NCBI GenBank assembly: GCA_019022495.1
Contig: JAFEKR010000002.1
Span: 4,340,001-4,404,000, forward strand
From: Epichloe hybrida
Lineage: Eukaryota > Ascomycota > Sordariomycetes > Hypocreales > Clavicipitaceae
DNA length: 64,000 nucleotides
Reading direction: 5' to 3'
Of this stretch, positions 1-11,779 are shown piece after piece. The position numbers and the translations under genes were made by a program. The notes under the pieces are model-generated. The model searched no databases, was not told the DNA's origin, and saw nothing but the letters and a program-made list of their open reading frames with translations. Numbering within the stretch: position 1 is the first letter of the stretch; every line of letters starts with the position of its first letter.

Positions 1-503
1 TTTGCATGGTCACCTTGCGCGTCTGCAGAGGAGGCTGCGCCGGCGTTGGACGACGCATCATTGTGTGGTCGGGCTGGGTCGGCCCAGCCGCTGCTGCTCA
101 AAGGACTATATCTTCGGCCATACATGCCGGCAATAATGGCCATTCCGATTACTACAGGCCCGGCCCTTCGAACCACGACGTCTCCGTAGAGCACGATAAA
201 CCAAAAGGCAGAGAGCAGCAGGAAGCTCTGCCATGGATCGCCCGTGCTCCATGTGAGCAACCCAAGGAACTTGTTCAAGGGCAGCAAGAAGGGGTGACTG
301 TAGGCAAGGGCGCGAGTCACTTGCGGCGGTGTCGCGAGCAGCAATGGGCTTTTTTGGTGGACGAGTATGTTGGAACGGCGAGCAGATCTCGTCGTGTTGG
401 CGGACAAGGTGACGGGCGAGAAGCTGGCGTGAGTCGAGGGCGGCCCGGTCGTACCTTGCGACTCGTACGTCGAGGCCGAAGAGGCGTCGTCGCGTGAAGA
501 CAT
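1..503 (-). CDS. Pex30/31/32-type peroxisomal membrane protein, N-terminal part (runs off window)
   Basis: The minus-strand frame starting at the ATG at 503 stays open to base 1, so this is the first 167 residues of a gene that continues to the left. After a Ser/Thr-rich start comes a block typical of the fungal Pex24p/Pex30-32 domain: a short LVHQKSPLLLATPPQVTR-like segment, then SHPFLLPLNKFLG, LTWSTGDPWQSFLLLSAFW and a hydrophobic pair ending in GMAIIAGMYG. Family members sit in the peroxisome and ER membrane and control peroxisome number and size, often with a dysferlin domain further on that would lie outside the window. An in-frame stop lies 36 bases upstream of this ATG, which supports the start. 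The family call comes from remembered homologues and is fairly secure; which of Pex30, 31 or 32 cannot be told. Confidence 0.8.
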   Translation of the reverse strand, partial: MSSRDDASSASTYESQGTTGPPSTHASFSPVTLSANTTRSARRSNILVHQKSPLLLATPPQVTRALAYSHPFLLPLNKFLGLLTWSTGDPWQSFLLLSAFWFIVLYGDVVVRRAGPVVIGMAIIAGMYGRRYSPLSSSGWADPARPHNDASSNAGAASSADAQGDHA

Positions 504-1980
504 GGGTAGATCCAGATGCGATAGCCACGGAGAATCCTACTCATCCACAAATGTTCGAGGTCAGTGGCAGCAAGCTGGCTAGAGAGGGAAAACCAGAAGA
601 GGGGAGCCCACTGAGGGACCAACGATGGCGCCAAAGGGTTGCGGTGGTGGTGGTGGTGGTGGTGGTGAGGCCGGTCTGCGCTTGCAAGCCGTGAGTGACA
701 TCACATGCCGAACCGAATAGGGAAGGGAGTGAGGGTGGGTGACGAGTCTGACGACAACGACCAAGACAGAGCTGCCATGTCTGTCTGCAAATGCAAAATC
801 TGCAAAAGTATCGGTAGGGCCAAGAACGACGCGGGAAAAAAAAAACAGAACAGAACAGAACGAGGCCGGCATGGGAGAATGAATACACATCACTCACAAT
901 CGCAGCCATGGAGAGCTGTGCTAATCGTGACGGGCCGCGCACGCGCAGTTGGAGCAAAATCACCAACTGGAAGAAGCGTTGTTGTGTGGGTGGCTGACAG
1001 ACGGGATATGCGCAAACGTGCACTCTTGTTTGTCGACTCAACGTCGATGTCCAAAATGGCCCGGACTGGCCGTCGGGTTATTTCTGGTCCAGATGTAATA
1101 TTGAATATTGATGTATCGAACGCGCAGCCGAGGCTGAGCATCATGTTCGCCTTCGCATACACGTGAGACTCCATGACATGATTGGCGGCAGCGCGGGGCG
1201 AACGGGCTTCCGGGGGCAGACTTGAATTGTACCGAGCACGGACTAGTCCATGTTTATTTAGCGTTTGTTTTTCTGGCCGTGTTACCTAATAAAAATAATC
1301 TGGATCAAAAAGATACATCTAGTTTCGCCTGGGACCTGATCACCACCATGTCTGGCCGTGGGAAATGAAAGCATTTGACATTGGCAAAATCAACAGGCAT
1401 GGCATGCTTCTCAAGCTGATACGTATGGCGGCTAATAACATGACGAATACTAGGTGGAACTGCTCACATTGTATGGATTCTACGTACTGTCTACAATTGT
1501 AGGCTGCTTCACTCAACTGTCGTAGAGTCAGTCAATGTTTAAAGCCAATATATCTTGTGTACAAAGAATTCATCCATCCAGCACACAAAGGAAGGTATAT
1601 TGAGAGAACGACTGCGTTGACATATATCCCCAAGACCCACCCTCACAGCCAGACTGTCTGCGCACACAAAAAATAAGTTCTCGCCTCGTCTTAACCCTAG
1701 ATTCTCTCTTCAACGCAAGCCGTTGCCATCCCAGCGACCACACTCAAACGTCTCGAAGATTCCATGTTGTGCAGCGTGAAAACGAATCAAAGCAGTTCAG
1801 GGCGTCGCTAAGAAAGAGTGGCATCGAAACCCCATCTTGGTTCTACTCATTTGTTGTCATGTCAGGGGTGTCGTTCAATTATCAGGTGTGCGTAATCCGT
1901 ATTCGTCAACTAGATTGCATCCCTTCTGGGCCCCGTACGTAGCAAACGTGGTGTGAAGGGACGACGAGTCGAGTTTAGTT
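504..1980. other. Intergenic: upstream of the peroxin gene and downstream of the metallothionein
   Basis: No coding region could be supported. The stretch holds a GGT-rich microsatellite at about 641-667 and an A-rich tract with AGAAC repeats at 837-862. The two flanking genes point left, so this should hold the peroxin promoter and the metallothionein 3' end. Confidence 0.6.
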
Positions 1981-2136
1981 TTATGCGGATCGGCCGCATG
2001 ATGTGCAAGTGCCTGTACGATCCAGTCAGTACATTTACAAGCCTGTGCATGCAAATGGTGTAGGACAAAGCGACATACAGCTTGAGCCGCAGTTGCAAGC
2101 GGAGGCAGAGCCAGAGCAGCCACAGTCACCAGCCAT
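1981..2136 (-). CDS. Copper metallothionein, 29 aa, one intron
   Basis: This is a very short gene split by an intron. Exon 1 is 2136-2079 and exon 2 is 2012-1981, with a 66-bp intron that has a GTATGT donor, a TACTGAC branch site and an ACAG acceptor. The 29-residue product begins MAGDCGCSG and has seven cysteines at positions 5, 7, 14, 16, 20, 22 and 25. The spacing C-x-C-x6-C-x-C-x3-C-x-C-x2-C is the fungal family (as in the Neurospora copper metallothionein) with one extra residue in the first gap. Such proteins bind Cu(I) in the cytosol through Cys-x-Cys pairs and buffer copper. There are no aromatic residues, as expected. A TATA-like box lies 165 bases upstream. Cysteine spacing and correct splicing together make this call strong despite the length. 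Confidence 0.9.
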
Positions 2137-2300
2137 TGTGATTTAGGTGTGTGATTGACGTGTTTGGTGAGAAGGTCGGGGAGAAAATTTATGTAGCTTG
2201 ACTGAGAGGTGTTATTGCGGAGCTTGTAGTCTTTCGCGATGAGGAGATCTTTGGAGAAGGGGAGGGAGTCTGCCGGAGTTGCTGGACAAGTGAGGCCTTC

Positions 2301-2315
2301 TTATATATTATATAA
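2301..2315 (-). promoter_or_regulatory. TATA-like box upstream of the metallothionein
   Basis: This run made only of T and A lies 165 bases upstream of the metallothionein ATG and reads as a TATA box on the minus strand. Metallothionein genes are commonly strongly inducible and TATA-driven. I did not identify a metal-response site with certainty. Confidence 0.45.
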
Positions 2316-2561
2316 TAGACGAGAAGGCGCGGTTTGTGCGGGCGGCCACAACGATAACGACAACGGCATGCGAGGCATTCCGCCGAAGACGCCCGCCCCC
2401 CCCACCTAGCTTTGGAAGGCTTTGGAAGTGGGGTGGCCCAAGTGTGGAGAAGGAAACAGGTGATTTGTCTTCAGAAGCTGTCATGCGCATATTATTACGC
2501 AGGGAACAAAGAAGTCGTCCCTGCACACATGATTCGTCTGAATTTTTCCCCATCACGTACG

Positions 2562-2577
2562 TACGGAGTACTCCGTA
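2562..2577. repeat. Perfect 16-bp palindrome TACGGAGTACTCCGTA
   Basis: A perfect inverted repeat upstream of the metallothionein gene. Half-sites (TACGGAGTA or TACTCCGTA) recur at about 7429-7437, 61243-61251, 62426-62434 and 63991-63999, always between genes. It could be a protein-binding site or a remnant of a dispersed repeat. The remaining sequence from 2137 to 3177 holds no gene I can support. Confidence 0.6.
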
Positions 2578-3177
2578 GTACGATACCGTATGCCACGTCA
2601 GTACATAAACATGTGGTAGTCACGCCATCATCAGCTTAACCGCTCGCCTCGAACGATGCCGCTGGAACCCATCTCGGACGGGTCGTCAAGCAGCGGCCGA
2701 TTTGCATCTAATTTTATCATGGCCCCCTGACCTAATGGATGAGTTAGCTCAAGGGATAGTTGTCAACTTTGGTCTTCATCTTCTCATTGGATATCGTTCT
2801 CGACGGCGACTACATGTAGGTGGTAAGAAAGTCGCTCTGTTACGGTTGATGGTCACTCGAGTCTGGATTTGCTAGCCGACGTGAACAAGAAGCCATCATG
2901 ATTTAGCTTACAACACACTGGCCGACACATCTCATCTGGACCCATTTGCGTTCAAGTCTTCACCAATGTTCCAGAGACGTCGTGGTAATCCACCAGTAAA
3001 CTGAAATGCATCGTGTTTGAAATCTAGTCTCACAACACGCACATATCTGCTCCATGAACAGATGACTATGGAAAGAATATGGCCGTTATCACGGGTGTAA
3101 ATGCTTCCTTTTAGCCACGATACATATACAGAGTGTTTAGTTATACACGCCACAGTCGTCCTGGCTCCCATGTCCAT

Positions 3178-4402
3178 CTAGATCTTCCCTGAGATCCAGT
3201 CTCTCTCCTTGTTTTTTGACAGGCCCGTGGTGCCAGTGACTGGCAAGCCACGCTTCGTCAACTCCTCCTCAATCACCTTCCATCGGCCAACAGACGTCTC
3301 TTTTTCCACCGGGCCGATCTTGCGGCTGTGAACCTTGACATTGGCTAATTGCTGGACATCGCCTCGTCTCTCCAAGAGCTCTGCAAGCTTTGCCGGTTTT
3401 GGTTGCTTCGCGATCAACGTGAGGACGTGCTTGACAGTGCGGGCCGCCCCGAGCTTGGCGTCCGGAATCAGCGTGCCGGTAAGTTGGTAGAGTCGTTTCC
3501 GGATCTACACCTTGGTAAGTAACTTTTTTTTTTTTTTCCCCCAACTGGCCAGCGGGGTGTCGGAATGGTGAGGGTAAAATGCATACCGCAAATTTGAGCT
3601 GTTCGTCCAGAACGAGCTCTTTCCATGATGCGCCCCACGCCCTGACCATCTCTCGGGCCTCCTCGGGAGCAACCTTGGCCGCTGCATCAACCTCGTCGGC
3701 CTCGGAAACAAGGCTCTGCGAAATGGAAGAGGAGTCTCCCTTGAGCAGAGCCCGCCCGTCCTGCACCAGGACCTCGGTAGCAAGTATCTGGTCGAGTTCG
3801 CTTCGAGAGACCTCTCGCCACTTCCTGGTCGACCACGCTGAGAACGAGCCGGTCTCTTGGAGGGAGAGTGCCTCGACGACGGACTGTCGAAGGCAAACCT
3901 CCATGACATTCTTGTCCTCCACTTTCTCCGAGCTGCCGAATCCTTTGAACTCGCTCTCCTCGCCCCAGTGACCTTCTTGGTCCCACCAGGTTTCCAACGT
4001 ACTAATCGCTTCGAGACCTTCGGCATCCGTCGCAGGAACATAACTGGGATCGGCTGATTTCAGCTCCCTCTCAGATGCTGCCTCCGTTCGCTTCGGCGGC
4101 AGAGTCAGCCGGGAATTCAGCACGGCCGCAGGAGTCTTGTCGGATCGCCGCAGATGCAATGCCTCCTCGGGCAAGTTCGAGCCATCTTCGGGTTCAACTT
4201 CAAGCCGTTGCGTATAGGGATCTTCGGGCCCAGGAGCTTCGCCTCTCCAGAGCTTCCCGCGAACCCATTCCGTGTTCTTCCCCCGGGTTGCGCACGTGTT
4301 CGAGATGGTTCGGCATGCTGCGAAAGACGGTCGCGTCGACAAGGGGGCGGGGACTGTCAATTGCAGAGGCACAAGCCCCCGCATACGCGATATTCTGGCC
4401 AT
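3178..4402 (-). CDS. Mitochondrial large-subunit ribosomal protein mL50 (fungal L50/Mrpl13 type)
   Basis: Two exons, 4402-3587 and 3504-3178, join in phase across an 82-bp intron to give 380 residues. The N-terminus (MARISRMRGLVPLQ...) is Arg-rich and free of acidic residues, as expected of a mitochondrial presequence. A segment with WVRGKLWRGEAPGPEDPYTQ follows near residue 45. The C-terminal third, with LKFAIRKRLYQLTGTLIPD joined across the splice and then ARTVKHVLTLIAKQPKP, matches the fungal L50 family as I recall it. It should act in the mitochondrial matrix in the 54S ribosomal subunit. The intron carries a 15-base A tract before the acceptor. It shares a 291-bp divergent promoter with the gene at 4694. 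Confidence 0.85.
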
Positions 4403-4693
4403 ATTTGCGGGATCTTGGTTGGCGCTTGCGCCTAGAACGACAGGCCAGGTTGCTCAAGAAAGATTTGGCGATGGAGTTGCTTGTGCAAATGTACATGGCC
4501 AACTTTTTTTTTTTTTGGCATGGAGCCAGGGGACCAACCAGACGCGACCCACATCCGCATTGGAACTGCAAACCCTACTTTCCTTTCCGTACCGAACCGA
4601 GCGCAGCCCGACCCGATGATGATTTAATATTTTTTTTTTTAAACCTGTCATAGTTCCTCCTCGACAAATCCATCCGCGCAGCATCTTATCACG
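4403..4693. promoter_or_regulatory. Divergent promoter region between mL50 and the small membrane protein gene
   Basis: Both flanking genes are transcribed away from this 291-bp gap, so it must carry both promoters. It contains two T-rich tracts, at about 4504-4516 and 4630-4640. No specific factor site was recognised. Confidence 0.55.
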
Positions 4694-5313
4694 ATGGCGC
4701 GGATATATATTCTCTGGCTGCTCTTGGCGAGCCTGTTCGCATTAGTCTCTGCCGGATGTAAGCCTCGCCTCCCGCTCGCATTGCGAAAGCCCCATTTACT
4801 GACTGACTGACTGACTGACCTCGTTCTCCAGCTGCGCCCGTCTTCTGCAAATGCACATGCTTCAAGAACAGTACCATCATCCCCCTTGGCCCCAAGGGCC
4901 AACAGTCAGACTCGTCTTCGCACGCGCTTCGATCGAGCTTCTCCGACCCCCTTTTATTTGAACCAGTCGACTCGACCCCGGCGGCGCTTGCTGGATCATC
5001 ATCATCATCATCCCTCGATGACAGCCAGTCCAGCAATTTGGCACCACGGTCTGTATCGACGTCTTGCTCAGAGTGCACCAAGTCGTTCTGCTTGAGCCAG
5101 GGCATTGACTTCTGTAAGGAGGCCAAGGAGGAGGATGTCGCTACCCTGTGTTTCCAGAGAGATAGTTACAAGGATAAGATCATCGTTTGGGGCTTCATCC
5201 TCGGCACTGCTGGACTTTTGGGATGGGCTGCGTTCAAGCATGTGGTCGAGCACCGGGATCAGAGGGCAGCGCTTTCGCGACAGGATATCAGTTATGCACC
5301 TGTGGGCAATTAA
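4694..5313 (+). CDS. Conserved fungal type I membrane protein with Cys-rich luminal part
   Basis: Exon 1 is 4694-4757 and exon 2 is 4832-5313, giving 181 residues. Residues 1-20 (MARIYILWLLLASLFALVSA) are a clear signal peptide. A cysteine cluster follows at once (CKCTCFKNSTIIPLGP), then a Ser-rich linker, and a second cluster near residues 115-150 (SCSECTKSFC, FCKEA, LCF). One transmembrane helix (IIVWGFILGTAGLLGWAAF) and a short basic tail come last. This predicts a secreted-pathway protein with a disulfide-bonded luminal domain. I recognise it as a family conserved in filamentous ascomycetes but know no function. The 74-bp intron holds a (TGAC)n run at 4799-4819. Confidence 0.85.
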
Positions 5314-5747
5314 TGACAATTGTTGTTTTCAGATTCATGATGAAGCATGATTTGTACATGTTTGTATATGGTTACTTGGCGTCCGTGGAGTCTTGGGTAG
5401 CAACTCCGATTTTGATGTTTTTTTTTTTCGCAGCATACATACACATTGGAATGGTCAGCTTCAATTTGGTAATTGATCACGTATCCTTTTCTAATTGAAA
5501 AAAAAAAAAAAAACCAATCTCTGCCAGAGCAGGCGCTCCGTTCATCGAACACTACTCTTTCTATTTGCCGTTCCCATATCCCTTTATATACAGTCGTCGG
5601 TTTTTATTTTCGTTGGTGACTTTAAAAGTGTGTCAGTCATGCGGTTCCGCAAGACAGACAGGCACTTTTTTTTTATATAATAACAGACCATGAACTCTCT
5701 CGTCAAATCATCAGGTTATCCATGCTCCCCAGCAGCAAGCAAGCCTC
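5314..5747. other. Intergenic between convergent genes
   Basis: This holds the 3' ends of two converging genes. Several homopolymer tracts are present (T at 5420-5430, A at 5499-5513, T at 5666-5675). No gene is seen. Confidence 0.6.
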
Positions 5748-7083
<1,336 letters not shown>

Positions 7084-7841
7084 TGTGAAATATGAGAGCA
7101 GAGCTGGTGATGGATGTCACAAGGATGAAGGGGTTCTCAATCCGACGCTGGAAGTTCGAGAACCGACAGAGGGTCCAGCTGAGGAGGATATGGCGCGGTG
7201 AGGAAGAGGCAATGCGAGGAAAACGAGAAGAACGAAGAGAAAATATGAAGTAGTTGATGCTTAGACGTCAACTGTAAGGGACCGAAAGAGTCTTCAATGA
7301 GTCAGATTATTAGCCGCAACATGACAGGAAGAAAACACCGATCGGAGCGCTCGGAGGACCCCACCCTGTTGTTCAAGGAGCGTTGCTACATGTATCCGGA
7401 GCTGTGTTTTCTTGCTTATGTACTACGGAGTAGAGCTGTATCCACATAAGAGTTTATTTATCCTAGCTGCCTTTAGTAATTACAGAATTGAACCCTGCAC
7501 TCTAAAGTGTATCATTCTTTAGCCTCTTTAGCTATTTACGCTAGCCACCACGCGGTTATAATCAGGCATCAACATCCCCTGATAACTCAGGGTCCGGCTT
7601 TCAGCCGATCCAAGTCAAAGTTCGGCGCGAGACGCACACCTTTCATCCGGATAAATGCCTTTTCAAGGATATCAAGGGTAAGACCAGACAGACTGTCAAC
7701 GGTGATTGGACACAGATTAAGCTTAACGGGAGGAGAGCGCGGGCGTACTATGGAAAGAAGACGGTCTGCCTTAGCGGCATTGAAATCACCTAGGGGTTAC
7801 ATAAAATGCAGCAGGTTGTTCTTAAATCGTCGAAGATGTTT
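7084..7841. other. Intergenic: DAHP synthase promoter and 3' flank of the F-box-like gene
   Basis: No gene is supported. The part near 7084 should hold the DAHP synthase promoter and leader. A half-site of the TACGGAGTA repeat lies at about 7429. Open frames in 7500-7840 lack any recognisable protein pattern. Confidence 0.55.
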
Positions 7842-9829
7842 CTAGTCGGAGTAGCATAATCTACATTGGCGTAGTGAAAACCACCACTCGAGTTTACCAT
7901 GCCAGGGTAAGCTAATCCAAGACATCGTATTGCACGTAGGCGCCGCCTCCTTATGTGAGCTAACGCTCGCCACATACGGAAAGCCTTTCTTAGTTTTGCC
8001 CACGCCTATGAGTAGTGGTTTTGAACAGTCTACTGCCAGGACATCAAGAGCCCAGTCAAAGCGATACTGCCCTACGCAGGCTCGACGACCGTCGCCGTAA
8101 TGAATCAACATGCCAATAATTGGATTGTGCAAGACATCTTTGTCGATACAGCAAGCGATTCCCGTGGCATTCTCCAGCCGACAGTTCGTGTAGTACCACA
8201 GTTCATTGTATTGGGTATAAGGCGGCGATGACGACGGCCTTATGAACGGCGGATAGGTCTCCAAAAAGTCCGGATCAACATCCCCAGGTATGTTGTTTTC
8301 AAGATTTGTGCTTTCGATCCCGAAGTACTTGATCCATTTGTCGTCGCAGAGCGGGTCCCAATCGTTAAAATATATGCGTGAAGGACTCTTCGTTGTTCCA
8401 TAGATGCGATAAAACTCAAGCCGGAGGTCAGGATGTACGTTGTAACTCCCAAACATGACCGCTCTTCCCCGGTTTGAATAAAGCTAAAGCATGAAGTGTT
8501 AGCGCAAGCACTTAGTCTTAAATAACTCTATATCATACCACAAATCCTAAGAAGCCAGAGTTGGGTTGCTTAATAGCCCAAATCTGCGCCAGATATTCGT
8601 CCGCATCAATAGGCATATACATCCATATCACGGAGGCTAAACCAATATCCAGGTCAAGATAAACCTGTGTCGTGGTGTGTGACTTATGCGCAAGCATCTT
8701 TAAAACGTGAAATCCGGAGATAGCGGCAGAATAGCCGTGTGTCTTAGGTGCGTTACAATCAACAAAACTCATCCGTAAGTTATCGGGTGGTTCCTTAGGA
8801 GAGTCACACGTGTCCAGATCTATTGGTCGACAGGATACGCCTGGTGTAGGCCATGCTTGACCAGGTGAAAAGTCACTCCTCGAAGTGAGGGTTTCTGTAG
8901 GATCTAGGAGGTGTCTGATTTTCAGGCCCTATGAGGATGTTAACATAGGCAATGGCAAACACGGAACCAGGATAAGCTAACGTCGGACTGTGTGACTAGT
9001 CGTGAAATGCCGCTATTTCTGGTCAGCTGCTTCCACCATATTCCGGAGCAATCTCGAATATCGCCCTGCTTGGGCAAGCCAAAATGGACATGTCTGATGC
9101 CAACATGGTCATATGCCACGTAGATTGTCCGAATAACACGATCGCGCCGCGCATCCAGAACCCGGCGGCCTTTCGCACCATTCTTCGGGGGCGAGTTCCG
9201 TAAGGATTGGAAGTACGAGACACCCTCAATACTCACATATGTCGCGTAGACATCCAGGGTGAGATTGATTGCGGACTTGTACGGATGGACGTGTTGCGCG
9301 ACATCTTGGCAGGCAATGGCGGCCAAGAGTCGGTAAAGATGTCCTGCGACCATGTAGCAGATTTCCTGTGGCAACTGACGTAAGAGATTTAGACCCAGAT
9401 TTCTCGCCGCAGTTCGTTAAAGCGTTCTTGCCGCTGAATTTCGAAGCGCATTGGCGGACTGAACATGTAATCTGTGGCAGCGAGGAAGTCTGGGGATATA
9501 GGCAATAGCTTGACGGAATAACATTCGCGGTGGAAACATGGAACTCGGCGACCATTTCGAATGCAACTACTTGTGCAGCATATGTGAAAACAATTTCCGG
9601 CCTCATCTTCGTGAGTAGTATTACGCCGAAAGCGGAATTGAGTAGTTGCATGATCATCGTCAAGAGCTAGAGGTCAGAAGAGCTAAGAGTAAGCATTTTT
9701 GCCCGTATTCAGGGGAACAAAAGAGAACGTGCCTGCAACCACCAATTCGTCTTCTTGTATGAGGAACTGGCAGAGCCTGCACCGAGGTTTGCCGATGCAC
9801 ACATCTCGTATGCTGTCCTCGGCCGTCAT
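7842..9829 (-). pseudogene. F-box-like protein of a large hypocrealean family, frameshifted
   Basis: Four exons can be traced: 9829-9733, 9666-8982, 8928-8539 and 8483-7842. The order of family landmarks is complete: an N-terminal CRLCQFLIQEDELVVA cysteine segment, an HRECY segment, an F-box-like LPQEICYMVAGHL near 9370, TIYVAYDHVGIRHV, GIWWKQL, QSD|GLKIR, CNAPKTHGYS, WMYMPIDADEYLAQIW, SRIYF, and the C-terminal GKLEWWFSLRQCRL. Family members are common and variable in Hypocreales, with no known biochemical role. Two defects stand out. The first intron has a GC donor (GCACGT) instead of GT. Near 9405 the frame shifts by one base, so the first part ends in a TAA while the F-box-like segment continues in another frame. 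It could be a young pseudogene, a variable allele or a sequencing error; exons 3 and 4 are intact. Confidence 0.75.
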
Positions 9830-10720
9830 TGCCTCTGGTTGTACGCTATCTGGGGGAAGCTGACGCGGCTCTAGGTTGTTTGAGCGCTCGACCCGATGGT
9901 GACCCGATGATGAGAGGTGGAGGATCAGGGCCGTCGCTGCACTTATTAGAAGTCACTATTACCCACGGTGTGCGGGCCGATACAGGTACAACTCTTCCCA
10001 ACTGTTCCCCAGAGAGCAGACGCGACGTTAACCTCGCACTTCACACACGTTCTTCTCCACAAGTCTATGGACGATCCGTTGTTTCTACTTGACAGTCGAC
10101 TTCTCCGCGCAGGCGCAGAGAAATTATACCTGTCTGTTATTATGGGAAATACTGCTTTGGATCATGAAGATCTTTATTATTTGGGAGTTGGAAACGGGCT
10201 GCTAAACAGAAAAAGAAAATCACCAGAAATGGGAATCAACATCAATCCCAGTATTACACAAGTGTCAATGCAAGTTGTTACTCGAGTTGCAAATATGAGT
10301 TGCTTATACTTCCACTGGGACAGGCTGAGATGTCTCGGTCCTGTGGCATTTTCGGTGTCGTTCAACCCAACCATTCTTAGACCACGTTCATTTCATTGCA
10401 ATGACAACTTAAGGTCATCACGCCGTCGTCGTCACATCGTGCAATCGCAATCGACGGCAAGGACAGTTTGGTCGCTCTGAATGTCGTGAAGGTCGGTGCG
10501 CAGTCGATCCCGGGCTTGTCCACTCGAAAGTGAAGCATGCATGCATTTGATCCGACGCAGCGACTCATTGGTGGCTGAACGGCGGGACATGCGAGGTAAT
10601 GGTGAGACGATGGACGCGGAAAGCCGGGAAGTGTGGCGATAGATATCTCTGCTCCGCATTTGCGCGCAGAGCGGTGCAAAGCGGTGGAATCGATATGATA
10701 CAGTGTCTTGGGTCTTGGAT

Positions 10721-10760
10721 GGTTCAGGATGGTTCAGGATGGTTCAGGATGGTTCAGGAT
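10721..10760. repeat. Four perfect copies of the 10-mer GGTTCAGGAT
   Basis: The four copies are contiguous and identical, which suggests recent slippage. The array lies between genes. Confidence 0.95.
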
Positions 10761-11109
10761 AATCATGTCCCTTTGTCCCTTGCATCGCCGTGAGGTCTTG
10801 CTTGACTAGCTTCGAGACCTTGTCGGGCCCACGAAAAGGTGGCTCTGACTCGGTGCTAGAATGTTCACAATCTTCGTTTGCCGCTGTGTGTCGTAGTGTC
10901 TCGCCGAGCATCGTATCTATTGATCATTTCTTGTCTCCGGGAAAGCCTACTCGGAAGTGTATTGGCAATCTGATGTAACCTGCAACCTTGGTACTTGCCT
11001 GGATGTGCCATGGATCCGAAACGTTGATACTCAAGCCAGAAAGCTTCATGTCGTCTCATCTTGCTTTCCTTTCCAGCGAACTTGCACCTTGGTACTCGAC
11101 CCGGCACTC

Positions 11110-11137
11110 GTCGTCTCGTCGTCTCGTCGTCTCGTCG
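11110..11137. repeat. Short tandem repeat of GTCTCGTC
   Basis: About three and a half copies of an 8-base unit, between genes. A second short repeat (CCCGCCTG) follows at about 11,207-11,227. Confidence 0.85.
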
Positions 11138-11779
11138 TACCCGCATGATCGACCAGACGCTTGGACTGCGCTGCCCTAATGATAAGGTAAAGTCCCCAGC
11201 CGTATGCCCGCCTGCCCGCCTGCCCGCTGTTTGCCACCAGACAGTAGCAGACACACCAGGCCAGGCGTCCTTGTTGGCGTCGATCGTGCCGTCATTACAG
11301 TACGACCAACCCAGGAGCTGCCTGCAACCGCCTGCATAAGCCGCCTGCATATCGCTGCCCCTGTCTCATCCACTTCCAGCCCCAGGCGGCTGCCCCAGGC
11401 GGCTGACCAGTGACTACCGACTCGCTCGCAGCCTGGGCCTCCGTCGTACTGCCTCAAGTCAACTCAGCCTTCCACCACCGATCGCTTCTCCTCAACCAGG
11501 AGGAGCAAGAACAGCTGAAGCTAGTGCTGCTTCATCCTGTTCTTCAAAATCCCCCCTCCCCGCATCTCCCTCCATCTCGGTTGAGCCTACCCGAACTTGC
11601 CACATTACACCACCGCCCGACCGTCTACTGCCATCAAAGGTGCGCTGTGTTGGTATTGTCAACAAGTCGGCGGTGGTCAGCATCCATCACCAGCACCTCT
11701 AGCGTTCCATCATCGTCACGTTTTTGATCAGGTTGTTCTATACAATTTATTGACACTCACGACACACACTTCAGCGAAT

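Larger units (their letters stand above)
9830..11779. other. Intergenic between divergent genes (1.95 kb)
   Basis: Apart from two short tandem repeats listed separately, nothing is recognised. A 170-codon open frame at 9968-10480 has no protein-like pattern. The C- and T-rich stretch from 11,350 to 11,780 looks like the leader and promoter of the gene at 11,780. Confidence 0.5.

Noticed and set aside
9968..10480. 170-codon open frame on the plus strand
   Set aside because: The sequence looks random, ends in Arg/Ser-rich low complexity and has no known relatives that I recognise.
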